A stretch of 64,000 nt of DNA from Pseudomonadota bacterium (GCA_018241225.1 JAFEEG010000010.1:62001-126000), one strand, 5' to 3'; shown: positions 1-8,807, counted from the stretch's first letter. A program made the numbers and translations. The notes: generated by a model not told the origin, from the letters alone.

Positions 1-246
1 CTGCGGATCGAGCCCGCAGGCCAGCCAGGTGGCGGCGATTTCCAGCGTGGAGCGCTGGATGCGCGCCGGCTCGTCGCACTTGATGAGCGCGTGGTAGTCG
101 GCCAGGAAGTAGTAGCTCTGCACGTCGCTGCGCAGGCTGGCCTGCACCGAGGGGCGCACCGAGCCCACGTAGTTGCCCAGGTGCGGCGTGCCGGTGGTGG
201 TGATGCCGGTGAGGTAGCGGGTGACTTTGGAAGAAGGCGAAGTCAT
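1..246 (-). CDS. trpS: Tryptophanyl-tRNA synthetase, N-terminal part (runs off the left edge)
   Basis: Charges tRNA-Trp with tryptophan in the cytoplasm. Only the first 82 residues are in the window. The ATG lies at 246 on the minus strand. Residues 18-26 read TGTPHLGNY, the class I synthetase HIGH-type nucleotide-binding motif (H22, G24, N25) in the form usual for TrpS. The following stretch ([12 protein letters not shown]) also matches the family. It is the last visible gene of a minus-strand run that begins with the PHP phosphatase, 13 bases after the M50 protease. The KMSKS motif and C-terminal domain lie outside, so completeness cannot be judged. Confidence 0.93.
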   Translation of the reverse strand, partial: MTSPSSKVTRYLTGITTTGTPHLGNYVGSVRPSVQASLRSDVQSYYFLADYHALIKCDEPARIQRSTLEIAATWLACGLDPQ

Positions 247-259
247 GGCGAATAAAGCT

Positions 260-931
260 TCAGTGCAGCAGCGCCGCGAAAGGGGTCAGCAGGAAATTGA
301 TGGCTTCGTAGCCGAAGTCCATGAGCGGGCGCAGCCACCAGTTGCCCACCACGCCGGCAATGACCAGGCCCATGACGATGAAGAAACCGTAGGGCTCGAT
401 GCGCGCCAGCAGCTCTTGTGCGGCGCCGCGTGGCAGCAGCCCGGCCAGCACGCGTCCGCCGTCCAGCGGCGGCAGTGGAAAGAGGTTGAAGGCCCACATC
501 ACCAGGTTGACCAGCACGCCGGCCTGGCACATGCGCACGAAGAAGGGCTCGCGGATGCCCAGGGCCAGCAGGCCCACCAGCAAGAGCGCCCAGAGGATGG
601 CCTGCACGAAATTGGAGACCGGCCCCGCCAGTGCCACCCACACCATGTCCCGCTTGGGATGGCGCAGCTGGCCGAAGTTCACCGGCACCGGCTTGGCATA
701 GCCGAACAGGAAGGCGCCCGAGGTAGCGAAATACAACAGCAGCGGCATCGCGATGGTGCCGATGGGGTCGATGTGCTTGAGCGGGTTGAGCGTGACCCGG
801 CCCAGCATCCACGCCGTGTTGTCGCCCAGGTAGCGGGCCGCGTAGCCGTGGGCTGCCTCGTGCACGGTAATCGCAAAGATCACCGGCAGGGCGTAGATGA
901 GGACGGTTTGAACGAGTTGATTGATATCCAC
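260..931 (-). CDS. Site-2 protease family (M50) membrane metalloprotease
   Basis: A polytopic inner-membrane zinc metalloprotease of 223 residues. The first membrane helix carries HEAAH (H24, E25, H28), the HExxH zinc site of M50 proteases. Near residue 150 the motif FPLPPLDGG supplies the third zinc ligand, as in the NPDG motif of the family. There is no PDZ domain, so it belongs to the short, minimal S2P group rather than the RseP group. It sits between yciO and trpS in a same-strand run, an order I recall from other Burkholderiales. The substrate is unknown and nothing in the sequence shows one. Confidence 0.9.
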   Translation of the reverse strand: MDINQLVQTVLIYALPVIFAITVHEAAHGYAARYLGDNTAWMLGRVTLNPLKHIDPIGTIAMPLLLYFATSGAFLFGYAKPVPVNFGQLRHPKRDMVWVALAGPVSNFVQAILWALLLVGLLALGIREPFFVRMCQAGVLVNLVMWAFNLFPLPPLDGGRVLAGLLPRGAAQELLARIEPYGFFIVMGLVIAGVVGNWWLRPLMDFGYEAINFLLTPFAALLH

Positions 932-974
932 TCGTGGATTGTCTCAGAGCCCGCCGGCACCCTCGGGAGTGGGG

Positions 975-1610
975 CTAGAGGCCCAGCGGACCCAGCGGGC
1001 CGCGGCCCTGGCGGATGACCACCGGCTCGCCCCCTTCGCCCATGGGCGTGAGGTCGACCACGGTGGTGGGCTCGGACGAGCAGGCGCCGGCATCGATCAC
1101 GCCACCGATCAGCTTCTCGAAGCGCTCGCGGATCTCCTGCGGGTCGTTCATGGCCTCGGTCTCGCCCGGCGGGATGAGGGTGGTGGCCAGCAGCGCCTCG
1201 CCGTGCAGCGTGAGCAATTCGCTGAGCACTGCGTGGTCGGGCACGCGCAAGCCGATGGTCTTGCGCTGCGGGTGGCTCACCCGGCGCGGCACTTCCTTGG
1301 TGGCTTCTAGCAGGAAGGTGTAGGGCCCGGGCGTGGCGGACTTGAGCAGGCGGTATTGCTTGTTGTCCACCTTGGCGTAGTTGGCCAGCTCGCTCAGGTC
1401 GCGGCACAGCAACGTGAGGTGGTGCTTCTCGTCGACCTGCCGGATGCGGCGCAGGCGCTCGACCGCGTCCTTGTCGTCCAGGTGGCAGGCCAGCGCGTAG
1501 CTGGAGTCGGTGGGAACGGCGATGATCTCGCCGCGCGCCAGCAAGGCAGCCGCCTGCTTCAGAAGGCGCTGCTGCGGATTGTCGGGATGGACTTCGAAAA
1601 ACTGGGCCAT
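975..1610 (-). CDS. yciO: YciO-type L-threonylcarbamoyladenylate synthase family protein
   Basis: 211 residues covering a single YrdC/Sua5 fold. The family makes threonylcarbamoyl-AMP for the t6A37 modification of tRNA. The YciO branch resembles TsaC but its physiological role is less settled. Visible family features are the N-terminal PTDSSYAL segment, KHHLTLLCRDL, and the GPYTFLLEA / GLRVPDH stretch in the middle of the domain. There is no C-terminal Sua5 domain. The start at 1610 is 20 bases from the end of the upstream permease gene. The neighbouring PHP phosphatase recalls the yciV-yciO neighbourhood of enterobacteria, which supports the YciO rather than TsaC assignment. Confidence 0.88.
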   Translation of the reverse strand: MAQFFEVHPDNPQQRLLKQAAALLARGEIIAVPTDSSYALACHLDDKDAVERLRRIRQVDEKHHLTLLCRDLSELANYAKVDNKQYRLLKSATPGPYTFLLEATKEVPRRVSHPQRKTIGLRVPDHAVLSELLTLHGEALLATTLIPPGETEAMNDPQEIRERFEKLIGGVIDAGACSSEPTTVVDLTPMGEGGEPVVIRQGRGPLGPLGL

Positions 1611-1630
1611 GGTTGCTGCAGTCTACGAAA

Positions 1631-2560
1631 TCAGGACTCGGCCGGCTCGATGGGCACGCGGCGCTCCTTCACCGTGAGCCACGCACCGGCGGCGCCGCAC
1701 ACGGCAATCAGGCCGATGCCCACCAGCGAAATGGCGTCGGGCACGCGAGAAAACACCAGCCAGCCGCCCAGCATGGCAAAACCGATCTGGGAGTAGAGAT
1801 AGGGCGTCAGCGTAGATGCCGGCGCCCGCTGGAAAGCCAGGATCAGCAGGAAGTGCCCCACCGTGCCCATGAAGCCCATGAGGCACAGCAGCGCCCACCA
1901 GTGCCACGAGGGCAGCGCCGTCCAGGCAAAGGGCAGCAGCAGCGAGCAGATGATGGCGCCCACCCAGCCGCTGTAGAAGTTCATGGTCAGCGGGTTCTCG
2001 GTCTGCGCCAGCTTGCTGGTGAGCACCTGGAACCACGCGTTGGTGAACACCAGGCCCAGCGGCAGCAGCGATGCCCAGCTGAAGGCATCGCCGCCGGGGC
2101 GCATGACCACCAGGGTGCCGACGAATCCGCCGATCGTCAGCCCCCAGCGCAGGGGCGAGACGTTTTCCTTGAGCGTGGTGGCTGCCAGCAGCGTGACCAC
2201 CAGCGGCACCACCAGCACGATGGCGGTGAACTCGGCCATGGGCATGTAGCGCAGGCTCAGAAAGGCGAAGACGCTGGAGCCCATCAGTAGCGCGCCGCGC
2301 AGCAGGTGGTACTTGGGGTGCGCCGTGCGCAGCACCGACAGCCCGTGGCGCGGCAGCAGCACCGCGGCCATGGCTGCCGCCTGGAAGGCATAGCGGAACC
2401 ACACGCCCATGATCACCGGAACGGCCGCGGTAGACACCTTGGTGGACGTGTCGAGCGTGGCGAAGCAGGCGGTGGCCAGCAACACCAGGCCGATGCCGGC
2501 CAGCACGCGTTCGGATTCGAGGTCGCGCGTGCCCTTGGGCACGGGCTGGACACCGCTCAT
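1631..2560 (-). CDS. EamA/DMT-family inner-membrane transporter
   Basis: 309 residues with about ten predicted hydrophobic helices in two EamA repeats, the drug/metabolite transporter architecture. The first repeat opens with GIGLVLLATACFATLDTSTK and the second with a similar helix pattern around residue 155. The frame is open upstream, but the ATG at 2560 is preferred because it gives the normal family length, starts just before the first helix and falls 19 bases after the stop of the PHP gene. The substrate cannot be read from sequence. Amino acids, nucleosides or drugs are all possible in this family. Confidence 0.85.
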   Translation of the reverse strand: MSGVQPVPKGTRDLESERVLAGIGLVLLATACFATLDTSTKVSTAAVPVIMGVWFRYAFQAAAMAAVLLPRHGLSVLRTAHPKYHLLRGALLMGSSVFAFLSLRYMPMAEFTAIVLVVPLVVTLLAATTLKENVSPLRWGLTIGGFVGTLVVMRPGGDAFSWASLLPLGLVFTNAWFQVLTSKLAQTENPLTMNFYSGWVGAIICSLLLPFAWTALPSWHWWALLCLMGFMGTVGHFLLILAFQRAPASTLTPYLYSQIGFAMLGGWLVFSRVPDAISLVGIGLIAVCGAAGAWLTVKERRVPIEPAES

Positions 2561-2579
2561 TGCGCCGGGCCTCCGGCGC

Positions 2580-3434
2580 TCACCGGACGCGGCTTTCGAG
2601 CAGTTCCCACACCGGCTTGAGGTTGCCGGGCAGCCAGGGCAGCTGGCCGAGGTCGCAGTGGCTTTCGTCAGGGCTGTGGAAGTCGCTGCCGCGCGATGCG
2701 GCAAAGCCGAACTCGATGGCCTTCTCGGCGTACTCCACGTACTCGGGCGGGCTGTGGCTGCCGGTAACCACTTCGATCGCCTGGCCGCCGTGGGCCTTGA
2801 ATTCGAGGAAGAGTGCGTACTCTTCGTTGGCGGTGAACTTGTAGCGGCCGGGGTGCGCAATGACGGCCAGTCCGCCGGCGTCGTGGATCCAGCCGATGGC
2901 GTCCTTCAGGTTGGCCCAGCGGTGGGGTACGTAGCCTGGCTTGCCCTCGGTGAGATACTTGCGAAACACCTCGTTGGTGTCCTTGCAATAGCCGCCTTCG
3001 ACGAGAAAGCGCGCGAAGTGGGTGCGCGAGATGAGTTCGGGGTTGCCGACGAACTTGAGGGCGCCTTCGTAGGCGCCATGGATGCCCACGCGGGCCAGGC
3101 CGTCGGACATTTCCTCTGCGCGGCGGCCGCGTCCGCCCCGGGTGTCGTACAGGCCCTGCTTCATGGCCGCATCGTCGGGGTCGAAGCCAAGGCCCACGAT
3201 GTGGACGGTTTCGTTGGCGAAGGTGACGGAGATCTCGGTGCCGGTGAGGTACTTGATGCCGTTGGCCTTGGCGGCGGCTGCGGCGCGATGCTGGCCGCCG
3301 ACTTCGTCGTGGTCGGTGAGTGACCACAGCTCCACACCATTGGCGGCAGCGCGTGCCGCCAGTTCCTCCGGGGTGAGCGTGCCGTCGGACACCACGGAGT
3401 GGCAGTGCAGGTCGGCATTGAGGATCGAAGTCAC
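2580..3434 (-). CDS. PHP-domain 3',5'-nucleotide/RNase AM-type phosphoesterase
   Basis: 284 residues. The N-terminus reads NADLHCHSVVSDG with the HxH metal motif, followed by SLTDHDEVGG and later HPGRYKF and SRGSDFHSP, the PHP metal-binding blocks in their usual order. The family (YciV/TrpH/Rnm) hydrolyses 3',5'-bisphosphonucleosides and trims short RNAs 5' to 3'. It is the first gene of the minus-strand run towards trpS. The intergenic region ahead of it, shared with the divergent ppk2, contains a large inverted repeat. The assignment to this subfamily rests on length and the yciO neighbourhood and is good but not certain. Confidence 0.88.
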   Translation of the reverse strand: MTSILNADLHCHSVVSDGTLTPEELAARAAANGVELWSLTDHDEVGGQHRAAAAAKANGIKYLTGTEISVTFANETVHIVGLGFDPDDAAMKQGLYDTRGGRGRRAEEMSDGLARVGIHGAYEGALKFVGNPELISRTHFARFLVEGGYCKDTNEVFRKYLTEGKPGYVPHRWANLKDAIGWIHDAGGLAVIAHPGRYKFTANEEYALFLEFKAHGGQAIEVVTGSHSPPEYVEYAEKAIEFGFAASRGSDFHSPDESHCDLGQLPWLPGNLKPVWELLESRVR

Positions 3435-3489
3435 CTTTCGATCTTATTCCTTCTCGTCTTGGCTTGCCGGGGGCGGGCCATTCCCATGG

Positions 3490-3535
3490 GTCGTGGGTGA
3501 TGGTCGTCGTGTCTTGACGACGCCGCCCCCACGAC
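3490..3535. repeat. Nested inverted repeat in the divergent PHP/ppk2 intergenic region
   Basis: GTCGTGGG at 3490-3497 pairs perfectly with CCCACGAC at 3528-3535, and inside the loop GTCGTC (3503-3508) pairs with GACGAC (3516-3521). The element lies 56 bases upstream of the PHP start and 94 bases upstream of the ppk2 start. It could be a regulator site or an RNA structure in either leader. No U-tract follows on either strand, so a terminator is unlikely. Confidence 0.4.
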
Positions 3536-3628
3536 ACGCGAGAACCCAGGAACGACACGCTCTGTCACCCCGAAGTAATTCTTTCGGCCCATGATGGAGT
3601 GTTTCCCTCACAAAAGCAGAGATTGATC

Positions 3629-4552
3629 ATGACCCTGCCCAGTTTCCTCAACGGCGGCGACAACGACATGATGGAGCGCATTGCCCGCGACCTGGTCGAC
3701 AGCTACGACGAAGAGATCGAGCTCGAACTCGAAGACCGCGAGATCGACGAGTCCGGCGTGGTGCGCGATGCAGACAACAAGGAAGCGCGCCGCATCTACT
3801 TTCGCGAACTGTTCCGCCTGCAGGGCGAGCTGGTCAAGCTGCAGGACTGGGTCCAGAACACCGGCCAGCGCGTCGTCATCCTGTTCGAGGGGCGTGATGC
3901 GGCTGGCAAGGGCGGCGTCATCAAGCGCATCACCCAGCGCCTGAACCCGCGCGTGGCACGCGTGGCCGCGCTGCCGGCGCCCAACGACCGCGAGCGCACC
4001 CAGTGGTACTTCCAGCGCTACGTCGCGCACCTGCCCGCCGCCGGCGAAATGGTGCTGTTCGACCGCAGCTGGTACAACCGCGCCGGCGTCGAGAAGGTCA
4101 TGGGCTTTTGCACGCCCGAGGAGTACGAAGAGTTCTTCCGCAGCGTGCCCGAGTTCGAGCGCATGTTGGTGCGCTCGGGCATCCGGCTCATCAAGTACTG
4201 GTTCTCCATCACCGACGACGAGCAGCACATGCGCTTTCTCGGGCGCATCCACGATCCGCTCAAGCAGTGGAAGCTCAGCCCCATGGACCTGGAAAGCCGG
4301 CGCCTGTGGGAGGAGTACACCAAGGCCAAGGAAACCATGCTCGAGCGCACCCACATCGCCGAGGCGCCCTGGTGGGTGGTGCAGGCGGTGGACAAGAAGA
4401 AGGCGCGCCTGAACTGCATCCACCACCTGCTGCAGCAAATGCCCTATCACGAGGTCGCGCACCCGCCCGTGGCCCTGCCGGCACGCGTGCGCAACGCCGA
4501 CTACCTGCGCCATCCGGTGCCCGCCCAGATGATGGTGCCCGAGGTCTATTGA
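3629..4552 (+). CDS. ppk2: Polyphosphate kinase 2 family protein
   Basis: Transfers phosphate between polyphosphate and nucleotides in the cytoplasm. 307 residues with one PPK2 domain: Walker A GRDAAGKGG at 88-96, the PNDRERTQW lid region near 119-126, and Walker B LFDRSWYNR with D145. The core is followed by the RFLGRIHDPLKQWKLSPMD segment typical of the single-domain family. The ATG at 3629 is preferred to the open frame ten codons upstream because family homology begins there. Single-domain PPK2s split into classes preferring NDP, NMP or both, and I cannot assign the class with certainty. It stands alone, divergent from the PHP gene. Confidence 0.93.
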   Translation: MTLPSFLNGGDNDMMERIARDLVDSYDEEIELELEDREIDESGVVRDADNKEARRIYFRELFRLQGELVKLQDWVQNTGQRVVILFEGRDAAGKGGVIKRITQRLNPRVARVAALPAPNDRERTQWYFQRYVAHLPAAGEMVLFDRSWYNRAGVEKVMGFCTPEEYEEFFRSVPEFERMLVRSGIRLIKYWFSITDDEQHMRFLGRIHDPLKQWKLSPMDLESRRLWEEYTKAKETMLERTHIAEAPWWVVQAVDKKKARLNCIHHLLQQMPYHEVAHPPVALPARVRNADYLRHPVPAQMMVPEVY

Positions 4553-4645
4553 CTCGATGGTGACGCTGCGGCGCGCGCAGCGGGTGCGCGCCTTGGCCGG
4601 CGCGGAAACTGCTAAGGTGCACTGACAGGTACCGACGCACGCTTC

Positions 4646-5716
4646 ATGGCCCGCCGCTCATCCTCATCTCCCGCCACCGTTCTGGCCAAGGCCTACGAGC
4701 GCAACCTCAAGGCCATGACACGCGCCACGCTGGCCGGTGGCAAGAGGCTGGCCGGGCAGGTCAAGCGTGCCGCCGCGCAGATCAACCGACCGCCGCCCGG
4801 CCCGGGTGACTGGCTGCCGGGCGTTGCGCTGGGGCCGGCCGGCGCGCGGCGCTATCACCTGTACCGCCCGCCCGCGCTGCAACTGGCGCCCGGCGAGAAG
4901 CTGCCCCTCATGGTCATGCTGCATGGCTGCGGCCAGACGGGGCGCGATTTTGCCGCGAGCACCCGCATGAACCGGCTGGCCGCGCGCGAGCGCTTCCTGG
5001 TGCTCTACCTGGACCAGGACCGCCTGGCCAACGCACACGGCTGCTGGAACTGGTTCGAGCGCCGCTCTGGCAAGGCCGACGCCGAAGTCGCCACCATCAT
5101 TGCGGCACTCGACCAGGTGGTGATGCTGTATCCGATAGACCGCGACCGCGTGGCACTGGCAGGCCTGTCGGCCGGCGCCAGCATGGCGGCCCTGGTGGCC
5201 ACGCGCCACCCGATGCGCTTCCAGGCCGTGGCCGCGCACTCGGGGGTGGCGCCGGGCGCGGCCAAGTCGGCCACCGCGGCATTGAGCGCCATGCGCGGCA
5301 AGAACATGCCGCCGGTGCTGGCCACCGCAGTGGGCAAGGCCATGGGCGCGGCCGCGCTGTTCACCACCCTGCCGCCGTTGATGGTGGTGCATGGCGACGC
5401 GGACGATGTGGTGTCCATCGCCAATGCGCAGAGCCTGGCCGATGTGTGGGCGACGGCCACCGGAGCCCACCCGGGCACCGCCCGCGTGCTGCAGCGCGGC
5501 CTGCGCTATCCGGCGCGGCTGACCGAGTTCCGGCGAGCGGGCCGCGTGCAGGTGCTGGTGTGCGAGATCGAAGGACTGGGTCACGCCTGGAGCGGCGGCC
5601 TGGGCAGCCAGGCGTTTTCCGATCCGCGCGGGCCCGACGCCACGCGGATGATCTGGGCCTTTGCCCAGCGCGCCTTTCGCACGGGCAGCCAGCAGCAACA
5701 GCGCACCTCGCCCTGA
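4646..5716 (+). CDS. Esterase of the PHB depolymerase family (alpha/beta hydrolase)
   Basis: 356 residues. The hydrolase domain begins after a basic N-terminal arm. Visible elements are the oxyanion-side block MLHGCGQTGRDFA (91-103), the aromatic CWNWF (133-137), the lipase box GLSAGAS with nucleophile S175, and a late GLGHAWSGG with the probable catalytic histidine near 313. This layout matches the PHB depolymerase/feruloyl esterase group (Esterase_phd). No signal peptide is apparent, so an intracellular enzyme is likely. It is probably active on polyhydroxybutyrate oligomers or another ester. Expression is likely independent of ppk2, 93 bases upstream. Confidence 0.82.
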   Translation: MARRSSSSPATVLAKAYERNLKAMTRATLAGGKRLAGQVKRAAAQINRPPPGPGDWLPGVALGPAGARRYHLYRPPALQLAPGEKLPLMVMLHGCGQTGRDFAASTRMNRLAARERFLVLYLDQDRLANAHGCWNWFERRSGKADAEVATIIAALDQVVMLYPIDRDRVALAGLSAGASMAALVATRHPMRFQAVAAHSGVAPGAAKSATAALSAMRGKNMPPVLATAVGKAMGAAALFTTLPPLMVVHGDADDVVSIANAQSLADVWATATGAHPGTARVLQRGLRYPARLTEFRRAGRVQVLVCEIEGLGHAWSGGLGSQAFSDPRGPDATRMIWAFAQRAFRTGSQQQQRTSP

Positions 5717-5764
5717 GGCGGGCGAGCGCCCCGGGGTTCCCTGCTGTACGCCACCGGGCGTATT

Positions 5765-5781
5765 TGCGCCAGGCTGGTGCA
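5765..5781. promoter_or_regulatory. NtrC-like palindrome upstream of urtA
   Basis: The 17 bases TGCGCCAGGCTGGTGCA match the enterobacterial NtrC consensus TGCACC-N5-GGTGCA with one mismatch in the left arm and the correct spacing. The site ends 44 bases before the urtA ATG. Nitrogen control of urea uptake is the expected regulation. I do not see a convincing sigma-54 -24/-12 element between the site and the start, so direct activation from here is unproven. Confidence 0.45.
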
Positions 5782-5825
5782 GACCCAGACTTGAGTCACC
5801 GTTTCTACACAACCGGAGAAGACTC

Positions 5826-7100
5826 ATGCATCAACAACAACGTCGCTTCACCCTCAAGGCACTCACGGCCGCGGTCGCCCTGGCTTCGGTGGGCATCAGC
5901 GCCCAGGCGCAGGACACCATCAAGGTCGGCGTGCTGCACTCGCTGTCGGGCACCATGGCCATTTCGGAGACGGTGCTCAAGGACACCGTGCTGATGGCCA
6001 TCGACGAGATCAACGCCAAGGGCGGCGTGCTGGGCAAGAAGCTCGAGCCCGTGGTGGTCGACCCGGCCTCCAACTGGCCGCTGTTTGCCGAGAAGACCAA
6101 GCAGTTGCTGGGCCAGGACAAGGTGTCGGTCATCTTCGGTTGCTGGACGTCGGTGAGCCGCAAGTCGGTGCTGCCGGTGGTCGAGGAAATGAACGGCCTG
6201 TTGTTCTACCCCGTGCAGTACGAGGGCGAAGAGCTCAGCAAGAACGTGTTCTACACCGGCGCGGCGCCCAACCAGCAGGCCATTCCGGCGGTGGACTACC
6301 TGATGAGCAAGGAAGGCGGCGGTGCCAAGCGCTGGGTGCTGCTGGGCACCGACTACGTGTATCCGCGCACCACCAACAAGATCCTGCGCGCCTACCTCAA
6401 GAGCAAGGGCGTGGCCGACAAGGACATCGACGAGAAGTACACCCCCTTCGGCCACAGCGACTACCAGACCATCGTGGCCGACATCAAGAAGTTCTCGGCC
6501 GGCGGCAAGACGGCGGTGGTGTCCACCATCAACGGCGACTCCAACGTGCCCTTCTACAAGGAACTGGGCAACGCGGGCCTCAAGGCCAAGGACGTGCCGG
6601 TGGTCGCCTTCTCGGTGGGTGAGGAAGAACTGCGCGGCGTCGACACCAAGCCGCTGGTGGGCCACCTGGCCGCCTGGAACTACTTCATGAGCATCAAGAA
6701 CCCGACCAACACCGAGTTCATCAAGAAGTGGAGCGATTACGCCAAGGCCAAGAACATTCCTGGCCACAAGGACAAGCCGCTGACCAACGACCCGATGGAA
6801 GCCACCTACATCGGCATCAACATGTGGAAGCAGGCCGTGGAGAAGGCCAAGAGCACCGACACCGACAAGGTGATCGCCGCCATGGCCGGCCAGACCTTCG
6901 CGGCGCCCTCGGGCATCGTCTCGAAGATGGACGAGAAGAACCACCACCTGCACAAGAGCGTGTTCATCGGCGAGATCAAGGCCGACGGCCAGTTCAGCGT
7001 GGTGTGGAAGACCAAGGAGCCGGTCAAGGCCAAGCCCTGGAGCCCGTACATCGAAGGCAACGACAAGAAGCCCGACTACCCGGCCGGCAAGTCGATGTAA
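5826..7100 (+). CDS. urtA: Urea ABC transporter, periplasmic substrate-binding protein
   Basis: 424 residues beginning with a Sec signal peptide (basic RRFTLKAL, hydrophobic core, cut after SAQAQ). The mature protein opens DTIKVGVLHSLSGTMAISE, characteristic of UrtA among branched-chain-type binding proteins, and contains IFGCWTSVSRKSVLP and GTDYVYPRTTNK. It captures urea, or short-chain amides, in the periplasm and delivers it to UrtBC. The ATG at 5826 is preceded by GGAGAAGA. The frame is open for 55 codons upstream but without signal-peptide character. First gene of the urtABCDE operon, separated from urtB by a structured 117-base gap. Confidence 0.96.
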   Translation: MHQQQRRFTLKALTAAVALASVGISAQAQDTIKVGVLHSLSGTMAISETVLKDTVLMAIDEINAKGGVLGKKLEPVVVDPASNWPLFAEKTKQLLGQDKVSVIFGCWTSVSRKSVLPVVEEMNGLLFYPVQYEGEELSKNVFYTGAAPNQQAIPAVDYLMSKEGGGAKRWVLLGTDYVYPRTTNKILRAYLKSKGVADKDIDEKYTPFGHSDYQTIVADIKKFSAGGKTAVVSTINGDSNVPFYKELGNAGLKAKDVPVVAFSVGEEELRGVDTKPLVGHLAAWNYFMSIKNPTNTEFIKKWSDYAKAKNIPGHKDKPLTNDPMEATYIGINMWKQAVEKAKSTDTDKVIAAMAGQTFAAPSGIVSKMDEKNHHLHKSVFIGEIKADGQFSVVWKTKEPVKAKPWSPYIEGNDKKPDYPAGKSM

Positions 7101-7119
7101 CTGGGCTTGCCCCCAGGCT

Positions 7120-7198
7120 GCGCGCACGTCGTGTCGCGCGCGCCTTCCCCCCACCGGGGGCAACACCTGAGGGCCGGCAAAGCCGGTTCCTCGGTGTT
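7120..7198. repeat. Hairpin array between urtA and urtB (Comamonadaceae-type intergenic repeat)
   Basis: Three consecutive inverted repeats: GCGCGC at 7120-7125 with 7136-7141, CCCCC/GGGGG around 7148-7160, and a long hairpin in which AACACC (7162-7167) pairs with GGTGTT (7193-7198), enclosing GAGG/CCTC and CCGGC-AAA-GCCGG. I recall similar sequences dispersed through Variovorax and Acidovorax genomes, but that is memory and not checked here. Position after the binding-protein gene recalls REP elements that protect the upstream message and lower expression of downstream permease genes. Confidence 0.6.
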
Positions 7199-7217
7199 CC
7201 TGAACAAGAGAAACGCT

Positions 7218-8807
7218 GTGCATTCACTATTGCGCTCAATCTGTACCTGTGCGGCGGTGCTGCTGCTGGCCGCGGCGCCCGTGCACGCGCTGACCCGCGA
7301 GGAAGCCCTGGCCATCGCCACCGGCGACACCGAGGAGCGCGTGAGCGCGCTCAACAAGGCGGTGGCCGATGCCGACGAGAAAACCGTCGCCTTCATCCAG
7401 GCGTTGCAGGACGACGCCGTCAAGTTCAAGGACCGGCAGGTCTTCGTCATCAAGGACGACAAGGCCGTCGACCCGGTGACCGGCGGGCAGCTCAAGCTGC
7501 CCGATGACGCCGAGGACGTGGTCAACAACAACCTCATGCGCGGCGCGCTGGATGCCGCGCAGGCTGCGCTGCAGCTGGCGAGCAAGGACGACGCGTTGCG
7601 CGCCGCCGCCGCGCAGGCCTTGTTCAAGGAGCCCGACGAATCGCGCGTGCCGCTGGTGGAGAAGGCCCTGGCGGCCGAGACCAACCCGAAGATCAAGGCG
7701 CAGCTCGAACTCGTGCGCGCAGCGGGCCTGCTCGGCAGCAGCGACAAGGCCAAGCGCCTGGCCGCAGCCAAGGAGCTGGGCAGCAACCGCAACCCCGAGA
7801 CGAAGCTGCTGCTGAACCAGCGCCTGGCCGACGAGAGCGAGCCGGACGTCAAGGCCGCCATCCAGCTCGCGGTGCAGAACATCGACGCCTCGCTGGTCTG
7901 GGGCGACCGCCTCAACGCCGTCTTCAGCGGCGTCAGCCTGGGCTCGGTGCTGCTGCTGGCCGCGCTGGGCCTAGCCATTACCTATGGCCTGATGGGCGTG
8001 ATCAACATGGCGCACGGCGAGCTGATGATGATCGGCGCCTACGCCACCTTCGTCATGCAGGGCATCTTCCAGAAGTTCCTGCCGGCCTCGGTGTTCGACT
8101 GGTACCTGGTGGCGGCCATCCCGGTGGCCTTTCTCGCCTCGGCGCTGGTGGGCGCGATCCTGGAGCGCGGCGTGATCCGCTTCCTGTACGGTCGCCCGCT
8201 GGAGACGCTGCTGGCCACCTGGGGCATCAGCCTGATGCTGCAGCAACTGGTGCGCTCGCTCTTCGGCGCGCAGAACGTGGGCGTGGAAAACCCGGCGTGG
8301 ATGAGCGGCGGCCTGCAGTTGCTGAGCAACGTGACGCTGCCGTGGAACCGCATCTGCATCATCATCTTCGCGGCGCTGGTGCTGCTGGCCATGGGCTGGC
8401 TCATCGGCCGCACGCGCCTGGGCCTGTTCGTGCGCGGCGTGACGCAGAACCGGCCCATTGCCTCGTGCATGGGCGTGAACACCGCGCGCATCGACACCTA
8501 TGCATTCGCGCTGGGCTCGGGCATTGCGGGCCTGGCGGGCTGCGCGCTCTCGCAGATCGGCAACGTGGGGCCCGACCTGGGCCAGAGCTACATCGTCGAC
8601 TCCTTCATGGTGGTGGTGATGGGCGGCGTGGGGCAGCTGGCCGGCACCGTGTATGCGGCGCTGGGCCTGGGCATCCTCAACAAGTTCATCGAAGGCTGGG
8701 CAGGCGCGGTGCTCGCGAAGATCGCGGTGCTGGTCTTCATCATCGTCTTCATCCAGAAGCGACCCCAGGGGATCTTTGCGGTGAAAGGCCGCAGCGCAGA
8801 AGCATGA
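7218..8807 (+). CDS. urtB: Urea ABC transporter, permease subunit UrtB
   Basis: 529 residues. A GTG at 7218 is chosen as the start: it follows AAGAG, and the next residues (HSLLRSICTCAAVLLLAAAPVHA) form a signal peptide. The open frame extends further up only through the intergenic repeat. Residues to about 220 form a long periplasmic alpha-helical region rich in Ala, Lys and Asp, a feature peculiar to UrtB. From about 235 come the LivH-type membrane helices with GLMGVINMAHGELMMIGAYA. It forms the membrane channel with UrtC. The stop overlaps the urtC start in ATGA. Confidence 0.95.
   Translation: MHSLLRSICTCAAVLLLAAAPVHALTREEALAIATGDTEERVSALNKAVADADEKTVAFIQALQDDAVKFKDRQVFVIKDDKAVDPVTGGQLKLPDDAEDVVNNNLMRGALDAAQAALQLASKDDALRAAAAQALFKEPDESRVPLVEKALAAETNPKIKAQLELVRAAGLLGSSDKAKRLAAAKELGSNRNPETKLLLNQRLADESEPDVKAAIQLAVQNIDASLVWGDRLNAVFSGVSLGSVLLLAALGLAITYGLMGVINMAHGELMMIGAYATFVMQGIFQKFLPASVFDWYLVAAIPVAFLASALVGAILERGVIRFLYGRPLETLLATWGISLMLQQLVRSLFGAQNVGVENPAWMSGGLQLLSNVTLPWNRICIIIFAALVLLAMGWLIGRTRLGLFVRGVTQNRPIASCMGVNTARIDTYAFALGSGIAGLAGCALSQIGNVGPDLGQSYIVDSFMVVVMGGVGQLAGTVYAALGLGILNKFIEGWAGAVLAKIAVLVFIIVFIQKRPQGIFAVKGRSAEA

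Noticed and set aside
5805..7223. Long open frame of 472 codons on the minus strand across urtA
   Set aside because: It is antisense to a clear UrtA, its translation is rich in His/Leu/Val low-complexity runs with no recognisable domain, and long antisense frames are expected at this GC content.
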